Positions 9,106-15,028 of a DNA stretch of 15,912 nt are shown here, piece after piece (the first letter of the stretch is position 1; each line of letters opens with the position of its first letter). The notes beneath the pieces were generated by a model. That model was not told the DNA's origin. It did no database searches and saw nothing but the letters and a program-made list of their open reading frames with translations. This stretch comes from Actinomycetes bacterium (GTDB lineage: Bacteria; Actinomycetota; Acidimicrobiia; Acidimicrobiales; Palsa-688). The stretch covers positions 1 through 15,912 of the forward strand of contig JAKAXG010000024.1 of the NCBI GenBank assembly GCA_021827225.1, written 5' to 3'. The position numbers and the translations under genes were made by a program.

Positions 9106-10031
9106 TGCCCGGATCCGGCCCCGCCGCCGGCGACCGAGCCGCCGCCGCCACCGCCCGCTCCACCGGCCCCGCCGGCGGAGCCACCGCCACCGGACGCGCC
9201 GGTCCCCCCGCCGCCGGTCGGCCCAGCCGGCACGGAGGCCGGCGGGTTGTTGTTGGCGGCCTGCTGGTTGGCGCTCTTGTTGACCCGGGAGCTCAAGCTG
9301 GTGATGCCCACCGCCGCCACCGCCACCCACAGGGCGACCACGGCCACGATGGCCACTGCCTTGGTGGCCCACAGCGGCATCATCGAGCGCTGCACGAAGG
9401 CGCCCTCGACGAACACCGGGGTGCCCCGGGTGCGCACCCCGATCACGTAGGGCCGGCGGCGGGGGCTGCCCAGCACCGGGCGGGGCCCGACCAGCCGGGC
9501 CCGGACCCGGACCTCCTGACCGGGGCCGAGCACCTGGGTGGCGCCGGACAGGCGGACCTTCATCTCCCGGTCGGGCGAGGACGGGTCCAGGTCCACCCGT
9601 ACCGGGGTCCGGCCCCGGTTGCGCAGGACCACCTCGGCCCGGCCCCGGCGCCCGCCCCGGGCCTCCGGCGGCTCGAGGGCGGCGGCGACCACCGAGCCGT
9701 CGATGACGGTGAGGTCCAGGTCCCCCGACGCCTGCCCGCCGGTGCTGTCGGTGGCCACCACGGAGGCCACCAGCCGGCTGGGGGGATGGCCGAGGGGGAC
9801 GGTCACCACCACCTCGGTGGTGGCCACCGCCCCCGGGGCCAGCGGCCCGACCGGCGGCGGCAGGTGCACCCACGCCGGGTCCAGGCCGGCGACCGAGACC
9901 GACACGGTGGAGGGGTCGGTGCCCAGGTTGGTGACCGTGACCGCCACCCGGCACGGCGAGCCGGGGGTGATCTCCTCCGCCGCCGTGCGCACCGACAGCA
10001 ACGGGACGGGGTCCATGCCGGGCCCGGTCAC
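3606..10031 (-). CDS. Giant single-pass membrane protein with Ig-like N-terminus and many carboxypeptidase-regulatory-like repeats (paralog C)
   Basis: At about 2141 residues, this is the largest of three adjacent paralogs. Residues about 1-210 form two Ig-like beta-sandwich domains ending in the motif LGSPRRRPYVIGV. One helix follows (about 225-246, AVAIVAVVALWVAVAAV) with Lys224 before it, so the N-terminus should be cytosolic and the rest outside. A Gly/Ser/Ala linker (about 265-310) leads into a very long array of carboxypeptidase-regulatory-like or Cna-B-like units, recognisable by seeds such as SLSGTV, SVGGTV, TVEGTV, GITGTV and SLTGTV and by G-x-Y/P-G-Y strands. Paired cysteines occur at intervals (for example LCDATC, DVCSAYPC, LCSDSTC), suggesting extracellular disulfides. 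There is no C-terminal sorting signal, catalytic motif or second helix. The GTG at 10031 overlaps the upstream TGA by 4 nt and has GGTGA 7 nt before it; an ATG at 10016 is the alternative. Function is inferred: surface scaffold, adhesin or injection-system partner. Confidence 0.85.
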   Translation of the reverse strand: MTGPGMDPVPLLSVRTAAEEITPGSPCRVAVTVTNLGTDPSTVSVSVAGLDPAWVHLPPPVGPLAPGAVATTEVVVTVPLGHPPSRLVASVVATDSTGGQASGDLDLTVIDGSVVAAALEPPEARGGRRGRAEVVLRNRGRTPVRVDLDPSSPDREMKVRLSGATQVLGPGQEVRVRARLVGPRPVLGSPRRRPYVIGVRTRGTPVFVEGAFVQRSMMPLWATKAVAIVAVVALWVAVAAVGITSLSSRVNKSANQQAANNNPPASVPAGPTGGGGTGASGGGGSAGGAGGAGGGGGGSVAGGGAGSGQLPSRLSGKVAASTPGGVTVTVTPTSLTDSPTPVAVAAADIAPASSRAVLTSATSAPLTKLYGPALTAASAPTPGTPLKAMTTTTSPDGFWAFAGIGQPGYYLVSFSKAGYATADYVVDVTGDGKPLSLSARLVPGAGSLSGTVDGPHGPLGGVQLTITDGTVSLTTRTPTVGAVGSWAVHGLTTPDTYLITATLPGYSTQTSLVTLGAGSSQSPVTLNMTPGEGSVGGTVVSARTGQPVGGLSVTISDAAMSRTTTTTTVGAVGTYSLPDLPVPGIYALTIAGPGYVSQTQQVSLTSDPSTDNATVNATVTPSTAEVTGLASAAGAGLAGAGAVLANQQNTYKTLTTSGGTVGSFSFPQVPPGQYVLTLEKYGYATVSAQVSVAPGQVQTVNLSLTPVPQQSLATGTVQGVVESLATAKPVVGAEISLDGQPTSVITDASGAFAVHDVAPGTHTVTADCPTATTCQSLDLASHLLAPVAFESTTVQVTLALGALAFAPTILMPQLDRVAGVVVDGTGARVPFPVVTMTNAQTGIVYQPVTDPTASGATPAQGGFEFDGLPHGNYTLVVKGPPVSGTGGCAGTSPYKPLTTSVQLQPGVDVLLNGAPGTANPSPVLTLLPDYRVKTFTYPAGATAPVPTPGVTVTVNGVAGTASAGFSLSCTGTGTSNELDIPLPLNLVGAPFTASFTYTDSNKVVYSAPTSAPFTAVYNNTTVDSALLVPPTPGVSITVSFPWRTPTGVLTCAASATAVGACPGLSAADEPAVVALSVTATEPGGGTGSRTIPATTVGGSGIWTIPASALVGTVPGAATFTVDGGAFQHFSSATNTTDAGFATQAFTLTPNPSTVTGTLASPVGASISVAPAAAGLSISTNASATDNIVWQESGQGTGEAYPGVYNLTFTDTGYDTAVLEGFSVPLCDATCTDTLGVGGGGPPTVTDGTYTYTPGPTPDPTANLGVGAISLTAHVTLVVTPAFSPLPGLGYPTVTVQNGAGQTVATVPLSSSVGTATIGDLTSTENDYTVTVAAPGYQTSVSHETLPAATTPSTVTDAPLLTAEGYLSGLVDGLIYNSASPLAGAKITATLTTAGTGCSAAATPATLSAATGTDGTFTITNPSASDGGICPSSVYSVGITAPAGYTSPTTTYPVTVVAGDNAVNGGSPIDVAATQVPQTFTVTGAGGTPLQGVAIVGTSTIGRTVTGTTDATGTAVMTPAPDPTTYTYSFALAQYAPLTETIGYHIGDQARTTSVSLTLNYDTVEGTVTTPGSCATPAQNPCPLAGVVVTLLNSKGNKVDSMTTGADGSYKFPSASSVKITDGSYRLEATLAGYQYASGYQQSFVTSPSLTTIQDVSLTPSPVNLSVAVGTNLKGVSLTGDTVSLSPATPPTGLSLTCPNGGTLAATGFGNSQTASVPVNGKASFSGVVPDFYDLTVTGSGVPAQADDGLLVCPGGNVAEYVPATSTSAPAASATFTVLMGTITGTAAVSANSSISPSDLTVTFSNSSGPVDTVSVGSTGQYTSDYLPLGSYTVQASTGTSGYSPSNTDTVDLSTTSPPTGPVSATPTLTVSPAPVPVTVTVTDATTGAPVPAGLTVTITDSPLTPITGISATTNSSGMATFSSVNPDPSNDYTATVGSLTIASGATFQVSIGSSNVSAPVSVDYTGGITGTVTTTAGPVTVDVCSAYPCTTPVKTSAPTSGAYSLTGLDPGSYYVEVTGATSSGVPNPVTVTSGGTAPGPTFTYGGSLTGTVSGTAGTAGTSVTVTLCSDSTCATKVGTPQVVTLVAGATPYTFAGLAPGQYWEEATTTAAAPAKLSPSGITGAFSVTSGTPSPGQNYSVG
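9111..9240 (-). other. Gly/Ser/Ala-rich flexible linker within paralog C
   Basis: Directly outside the transmembrane helix, the protein runs through about 40 residues of almost pure Gly, Ala and Ser, with stretches such as GGGGTGASGGGG and GGAGGAGGGGGG. A linker here would let the long repeat stalk move freely at the membrane or pass through the peptidoglycan layer. The corresponding stretch in paralogs A and B is short and not Gly-rich. Confidence 0.7.
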
Positions 10032-12748
10032 GGGGTGTTCACCGTCAGCGGGTCGGTCGCCGGGTCGCAGGTGCCCGACCCGGCGGTGGTGGTCGAGGTG
10101 GTGGAGGAGGTGGACGGGTTCTGCGACCCGGTGGCCTGGCTGCCGCACACCGGCTGCGCCTGGCCCTGGCTGGTGTGCACCACGACGGTCTCCTGGGTGG
10201 CCGAACCGGCCGGGTAGGAGATGGCCAGCACGTAGTCCTGGGGGGCGTCCACGTTGGTGAAGGTGAACTGGCCGGAGCTGTCGGTCAGCACGCTGGCCAC
10301 GCTCACGGTCGGGTACTGGCTGGCCAGGTACAGCGTCACCTGGGCGCCGGGCACCGCCTGGCTGTGCTTGCTGGCCTGCACCACCGTCCCGTAGATGGAC
10401 GCCGCGGGGGTGAGCTGCGGGTTGTACTGGAACCGCTGGCCGGGGGTCAGGGTCAGGATGGACGAGGTGGGCTGGCCGCCCTGGCGGCTGAAGCTGATGG
10501 TGTAGGTGCCCGGCGTGACCCCGTCGATCTCGTAGGCCCCCGGGGTGGGGCTGTCGGCCGACACCACCTGGTAGGAGCTGGTCCCCGAGCTGAGCAGCAC
10601 GGTCACCTGGTGGACCGGCTGGCCGCCGGTCTGGGTGATGGTCCCGTACACCGCCGCCGTGTCGGGCGCCAGGTCGGCGTCGACGCCGGTGAGGTTCCCG
10701 TTGGTGGACGTGAGGCTCACCGCCTTGGTCTGGGAGGTGAGGTCCGGGCGGGAGAAGGTGAGGGTGTAGTCGCCGGGGTCGACCAGGCCGGTGAGCTGGT
10801 AGGTGCCGACCGGGCCCTGGCTCAGGGTGACGGTGGACGAGGAGGTCTGTCCGTTGGTGGCCGTGACCGTCACCCCGCCGGCCGGGACGCCGCCGCTGGT
10901 GACCGTGCCGGAGACCGACCCGGTGCCGGCCGCCAGCAGCACCGACACGCCGGTCAGCTGCTGGTGGGCGGCCAGGGACAGAGACAGCGTCTGCGACGCA
11001 TACCCCGGCGCTGTCACCACGACCGTCAGGTTGTCGGGGGTGGGCAGGTCGGACAGGACGAAGTCACCGACCGACCCGGGGGTGGTCTCGCTGACGCTGC
11101 TCACCGTTGAGGACCCGTCCGACGCGGCGATGGTCGCCCCACCCAGAGGACCGGACGCGGTGGAGACGCTCCCGCTGATGGAGCCGTCCCCTTTGTGCAG
11201 AGTAATGACCACACCCGAGCGGGTCTCCCCGCCGGCCAGGTTCACCTGCTGGACGGCCGGGGCGTAACCGGACTTGACCACCACCAGGTCGAAGGTGCCC
11301 GGCGACGGCACGTTGCCCAGGGTGAAGTTCCCCGACGAGCTCAGCGTCTGGGCGGTGACGATGGTGGGGCCGGCTCCCTGCTGGGCCGGGGTGGGCGGGG
11401 CGGCCGCCGTCAGGTAGGCGGCGGGGACCATGGCGCCGGCGGCGGTGGCGGCCGTCGAGGCGGGGGCGGTCGCCGATGGCGGGGCGGTGGTGGTCGTCGT
11501 CGGTGCGGTGGTGGCCGGGGTCGGGGACGGGCTGGCCGGGGTGGCGTTCTGGGCGGCGGCGGCCGCGGCGGCGTCACCCCCCGGGCCGGGGACCTCCAGG
11601 GTGAGCACCGCCCCGCTGGGATCGGCGCCCACCACCTGGCCGGTGATGGTGCCGGGCAGCCCGCCCAGCTGGATGTCGATGTTGGCGACCGTCTTGCCCG
11701 CCGACAGGGTGACGGGGGTGGCCCCGGTGGCGGTGAGGCTGTCGGGGTACCACAGCGACGCGAACCCGGCCCCCTGGAACTGCAACTTGTAGGCGCCGGC
11801 GGCCAGACCGGAGAAGTGGTAGCTGCCCTGGGGGCTGGTGGCGGTGGACACGATGGGGCTGGTCAGGTTGGAGGACTGGAAGATCTCCACCGTCACCCCG
11901 CCGACGGGGGTGCCGGTGCTCTGCTGGGCCACCGTGCCCGACACCCCGGCGGTGCCGGCGTTGGCGTTGCCGGCCTGGTTGGCCTGGGCCACCTGCAATG
12001 CCAGGTTGCGGTCGGCGTTGGAGGTGGTGACGACCTGGGACAGGGCCACGGCGATGACCACGGCGAACACCGTCGCCGCGGCCAGCAGCCCGGTGAGGGC
12101 CATGGCCCCCCGGGACAGCCGGGCCTTCTGCACCCAGCTGCCGGCGGCGACCACCGGAGCGCCGGGCGGGCCGGCCACCACCGTGTAGGGGCGGATCTTG
12201 GGGCTGCCGAACCACGGCCGGGGGGCCCGGAGCACGGCGGTGGCGATGCGCTGCTCGCCGGGGCCCACCGCCGGGGTCGCGTCGTTGAACCGGAAGCGCA
12301 CCTCGCCGGTCTCGTCCCGGCCGTCGAGGGCCACGTCGAGGGCGGCGTTGCCGGTGTTCTCCATCATCACCGCCACCGCCGCCTGGCGGCCGGCGGTCAC
12401 GCTGACGGGGTCGAGGGCCAGCTTCAGCCCCGGCTCGGCGGGGACGGTGAGCTCCACGTCCACGACCGTCCGGTCGTGGGGCGGGGTGAGCTCGGTGACC
12501 TCGATGGCCACCGACCGCCGGCCGGCCGGCACCCCGCGGGGCAGGGTGACGGTCACCACGGCCACCCCCGCGGTGTCGGGGAACAGCGACAGCCGCTCCT
12601 GGTCGATGGTGGCCCAGCGGGGGTCCACCCCCAGCACCCGGATCTGGTGACCGCTGATCAGGGTCCCGGTGTTGGCCACCGACACGGTGACGACGGTGGG
12701 CTCGCCCGGGACCGCGGAGAACTGCCTGGGGGTGACCTCGACGCGCAT
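10028..12748 (-). CDS. Single-pass membrane protein with Ig-like N-terminus and carboxypeptidase-regulatory-like repeats (paralog B)
   Basis: This 906-residue protein has two Ig-like domains (about 1-100 and 105-205; PGEPTVVTVSVANTG and VTAGRQAAVAVMMENTGN are their opening strands). The motif WFGSPKIRPYTVV and the basic WVQKARLSRG follow, then one helix (about 217-236, ALTGLLAAATVFAVVIAVAL). Outside the membrane are about six carboxypeptidase-regulatory-like units from AGVSGTV onward. The first contains the WYPD motif shared with paralog A. The second is interrupted by an Ala/Pro/Thr-rich insert of about 65 residues. The C-terminus is a Ser/Thr-rich tail with two cysteines. There is no signal peptide before the helix, no sorting signal and no catalytic motif. 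Its ATG shares one base with the stop of paralog A (TGATG), and its stop overlaps the start of paralog C, so the three are probably translated in tandem. Role inferred: membrane scaffold linked to the adjacent Pvc16-type gene. Confidence 0.88.
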   Translation of the reverse strand: MRVEVTPRQFSAVPGEPTVVTVSVANTGTLISGHQIRVLGVDPRWATIDQERLSLFPDTAGVAVVTVTLPRGVPAGRRSVAIEVTELTPPHDRTVVDVELTVPAEPGLKLALDPVSVTAGRQAAVAVMMENTGNAALDVALDGRDETGEVRFRFNDATPAVGPGEQRIATAVLRAPRPWFGSPKIRPYTVVAGPPGAPVVAAGSWVQKARLSRGAMALTGLLAAATVFAVVIAVALSQVVTTSNADRNLALQVAQANQAGNANAGTAGVSGTVAQQSTGTPVGGVTVEIFQSSNLTSPIVSTATSPQGSYHFSGLAAGAYKLQFQGAGFASLWYPDSLTATGATPVTLSAGKTVANIDIQLGGLPGTITGQVVGADPSGAVLTLEVPGPGGDAAAAAAAQNATPASPSPTPATTAPTTTTTAPPSATAPASTAATAAGAMVPAAYLTAAAPPTPAQQGAGPTIVTAQTLSSSGNFTLGNVPSPGTFDLVVVKSGYAPAVQQVNLAGGETRSGVVITLHKGDGSISGSVSTASGPLGGATIAASDGSSTVSSVSETTPGSVGDFVLSDLPTPDNLTVVVTAPGYASQTLSLSLAAHQQLTGVSVLLAAGTGSVSGTVTSGGVPAGGVTVTATNGQTSSSTVTLSQGPVGTYQLTGLVDPGDYTLTFSRPDLTSQTKAVSLTSTNGNLTGVDADLAPDTAAVYGTITQTGGQPVHQVTVLLSSGTSSYQVVSADSPTPGAYEIDGVTPGTYTISFSRQGGQPTSSILTLTPGQRFQYNPQLTPAASIYGTVVQASKHSQAVPGAQVTLYLASQYPTVSVASVLTDSSGQFTFTNVDAPQDYVLAISYPAGSATQETVVVHTSQGQAQPVCGSQATGSQNPSTSSTTSTTTAGSGTCDPATDPLTVNTP
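11385..11573 (-). other. Ala/Pro/Thr-rich insert inside paralog B
   Basis: The second repeat of paralog B is split by a low-complexity stretch starting with a run of alanines and continuing through PSPTPATTAPTTTTTAPP and further Ala/Thr/Pro sequence. Such mucin-like segments are typical of extracytoplasmic, often O-glycosylated linkers in actinobacteria. This agrees with placing the repeats outside the membrane. The neighbouring paralogs lack the insert at this point. Confidence 0.65.
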
Positions 12749-15006
12749 CACGCCCCCGCCGTGCTGTCGGAGGTGAGGGTGGCCGGGGCGGTGGCGGTCT
12801 GCCCCGGCTGCAGGTGGACCAGCACCGTCGACGACTGGTAGCCGGTGAGGGAGAACGTGACCGAGTAGCTGGCCGCCGGCAGGCCGGTGAGGCTGAACCC
12901 GCCGGCCGGGCTGGACGTGGTGGACGTGGTCCGCACGGTGGTGCCGTCGGTGACCGTGACCTTCACGCCGGTGAGGGTGCCGCCGGCGGACGAGGTGACG
13001 GTGCCGGTGATGGTGCCGGTCAGCGGGGCCAGCTGCACCGCGACGCCGGTCTTCGAGCCGCTCGAGCCGAGCGGGACGGCCACCGTCTGGGACTGGTAGC
13101 CGGCCAGGGAGAAGGTGAGGGTGTAGTCGCCGGGGGTGTTCAGCCCCGACAGCAGGAACGCCCCGACGCTGCCGGCGGTGAGGGTGTGGGTGGTGGGCGA
13201 GGCCGGGGCGTTGTCCACGGTGACCGCCACCCCGCCCAGCGGGGCGCCGGTGGTCGAGTCCACTTGGCCGGAGATCTGCCCGGCCCCTCCTGTCAGCGTG
13301 ACGGACAGGTTGGTCAGCGACTGGCCGGGCCCCAGGTGCTCGGCGACGGTGTCGGTGCCGTAGCCGGGGTCGGTGAAGGTGAGCAGGTAGGTGGCCGGGG
13401 TGGTCAGGTTGGGGATGGTGAACTGCCCCACCGCCCCGGTGGTGGGGGTGGCGGACGTAACGGTCTGGCCGTTGGCGTTGGCGGTGATGGTCACCCCGCC
13501 GAGCGGTTTGGTGCCGTCGGTGACCACCCCGCCCAGCGTGCCCGGCCCGGCCGACATGGTCACGGTGTTGGCGATGTGGGCCTCGCCGCCGGCGATCTCC
13601 TCGGTGTCGGAGGCCACCTGGTAGCCGGGGGCGCTGAAGCTCAGGTCGTAGGTGCCCGGGGCGGGGAGGGCGGCGACGGTGTAGTTGCCCGACGAGTCGC
13701 TGGTGGTGGTGGCCACCGGCTGGCCGCTGCCCTGCTCCGACACCACCGTGACGGTCACCGGCGGGGACGGGGTCTGGCCGGTGTCGACGGTGCCGGTGAT
13801 GGAGCCGGGCAGGCCGGAGATGGTGGTGTTGATGCCGTCGGTGCTGGTCTGGGCGGAGACCTGCACCGGCGTGGCCGCCGACTCCGAGGAGGCGTCGGGA
13901 TACCACTGGTCCTGGTAGCCGGTGGCGGAGAACATCAGCTTGTAGGCGCCGGGCAGGAGGCCGATCAGCGAGTAGCTGCCGTCGCTGGCGGTGGCCGCCG
14001 AGGACACCAGCACCGGCCCGTTCGGGGTGTCGCGCACCGCCTCCACGCTGATGCGGCCGATGCCGGCGCCGGTGCTGGCGGCGCGCACGGTGCCGTTGAT
14101 GGTGCCGCCCACGCCGATGACCACCCCGGACTTCGGTACGGCGCCGGCCGGCATCGGCCCGTCGGTGGCGGCGGCCAGCACCCCGGGCCGGCCCAGCACC
14201 CCGAACGCCGAGGTGTTCACCGGGTGGGTGGCGGCGACGGCCGCGTAGAACGACGGGGGGACCTGCTTGGTGAGCGGGTCGCTGGAGTTGGCCTTGTTCA
14301 GGGCGACGAGGAACACGGCCGCCCACATGGCCACGATGGCGGCCAGCACCACGGTGGTGCGGGCCCCCACGGGGATGATCGGGGCCTGGCGGAGCGAGGC
14401 GGTGGCGTCGATCTCCAGCTCGCCGGCCCGGGCCAGGACCGACACCCGGTGGCGTCTCTCCGAACCGAACAGGTGGCGGCGTCCCTGCACCCGCAGCTCG
14501 GCGTGGGCCTCGGCGCCGGGACCGACGGTCAGCGACGGCGGGTCCACCCGGGCGGCCAGCGTGCGGGCCGGGTCGGCGGCGGCCAGGTCCAGGTCCAGGG
14601 TGGTGTTGCCCTGGTTGGTGGCGGTCACCCGGTAACGGGCCCGGCGGCGGGCCCGGCGGGCGGGCGGGTCGACGGCCAGAGCGGCGGCCGGGGCCGGGAC
14701 CACCTCCACGGTCAGCACCAGCTCCAACCGCTCCGAGCTGTCCACGCTGGACGCCACCTCGACGGTCACCTCGTGGCGGCCGGCGGGGTAGTGGCGGCCG
14801 GCGGTGAAGGTCAGGTCCATCCGGCCGCTCGACCCGGGGAACAGGGCCAGCAGGGCGGGCAGGCAGGTAGCGGTCAGGCCGTCACCGGTTCTGGCGCCGG
14901 CGGTGACACCGTCGATCACCGCCAGGGTGTTGGTCACCTCGATCACGGCCACGCCCGGCTGGCCGGGGGCCAGCAGCAGCGTTTCGGTGATCAGGGAGGC
15001 GCGCAT
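12748..15006 (-). CDS. Single-pass membrane protein with Ig-like N-terminus and five carboxypeptidase-regulatory-like repeats (paralog A)
   Basis: This 752-residue protein is the simplest of the three paralogs. Two Ig-like domains occupy about residues 1-100 and 105-205. The motif LFGSERRHRVSVL precedes a basic segment and one helix (about 217-236, TTVVLAAIVAMWAAVFLVAL), predicting a cytosolic N-terminus. After a linker of about 65 residues come five clear repeats of 85-100 residues, starting at INGTVRA, ITGTVDT, LGGVVTD, ISGQVDS and ITGTVTS; each ends near a GY-x-x-x-x-V-x-L strand. The first carries QWYPDA. It begins 22 nt after the Pvc16-type gene. The region before its ATG is C-rich with no Shine-Dalgarno sequence, so translation probably depends on coupling to the upstream gene. 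The ATG fits the N-terminus of paralog B (both reach PG at residues 14-15). No enzyme motif is seen; carboxypeptidase in the fold name refers only to the regulatory domain. Confidence 0.88.
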   Translation of the reverse strand: MRASLITETLLLAPGQPGVAVIEVTNTLAVIDGVTAGARTGDGLTATCLPALLALFPGSSGRMDLTFTAGRHYPAGRHEVTVEVASSVDSSERLELVLTVEVVPAPAAALAVDPPARRARRRARYRVTATNQGNTTLDLDLAAADPARTLAARVDPPSLTVGPGAEAHAELRVQGRRHLFGSERRHRVSVLARAGELEIDATASLRQAPIIPVGARTTVVLAAIVAMWAAVFLVALNKANSSDPLTKQVPPSFYAAVAATHPVNTSAFGVLGRPGVLAAATDGPMPAGAVPKSGVVIGVGGTINGTVRAASTGAGIGRISVEAVRDTPNGPVLVSSAATASDGSYSLIGLLPGAYKLMFSATGYQDQWYPDASSESAATPVQVSAQTSTDGINTTISGLPGSITGTVDTGQTPSPPVTVTVVSEQGSGQPVATTTSDSSGNYTVAALPAPGTYDLSFSAPGYQVASDTEEIAGGEAHIANTVTMSAGPGTLGGVVTDGTKPLGGVTITANANGQTVTSATPTTGAVGQFTIPNLTTPATYLLTFTDPGYGTDTVAEHLGPGQSLTNLSVTLTGGAGQISGQVDSTTGAPLGGVAVTVDNAPASPTTHTLTAGSVGAFLLSGLNTPGDYTLTFSLAGYQSQTVAVPLGSSGSKTGVAVQLAPLTGTITGTVTSSAGGTLTGVKVTVTDGTTVRTTSTTSSPAGGFSLTGLPAASYSVTFSLTGYQSSTVLVHLQPGQTATAPATLTSDSTAGA
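12750..14110 (-). repeat. Five-unit beta-sandwich repeat array in paralog A
   Basis: Residues about 300-752 form five consecutive carboxypeptidase-regulatory-like units of similar length. They are the cleanest copies in the window and define the consensus used to recognise the more diverged ones: G-x-[IL]-x-G-x-V, LGGV-x-[IV]-T, a G-[AS]-V-G-x-[FY] or DG-[SN]-Y strand, LPAPG-x-Y-x-L-x-F, GYQ and a closing V-x-L. Unit five ends almost at the C-terminus, so nothing follows the repeats. Confidence 0.75.
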
Positions 15007-15028
15007 GAGGGGGCGGGCGGGGCCGGGC

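Noticed and set aside
10032..10148. In-frame upstream extension of paralog C to a Met codon at 10148
   Set aside because: The extra 39 residues are Arg/His/Pro-rich and lie over the end of paralog B in another frame. The GTG at 10031 and ATG at 10016 match the N-termini of the other paralogs much better.
12749..14326. Upstream extension of paralog B to 14326 (giving about 1432 residues)
   Set aside because: The extension is a frame-shifted shadow of paralog A, low in hydrophobic content and rich in Arg/His. The real N-terminus begins at the TGATG overlap.
3606..15006. The stalk proteins as sortase substrates or peptidases
   Set aside because: No LPXTG-type motif followed by a hydrophobic segment and basic tail at any C-terminus. 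The carboxypeptidase-regulatory-like fold is a non-catalytic beta-sandwich, and no zinc-binding or protease motif was seen.
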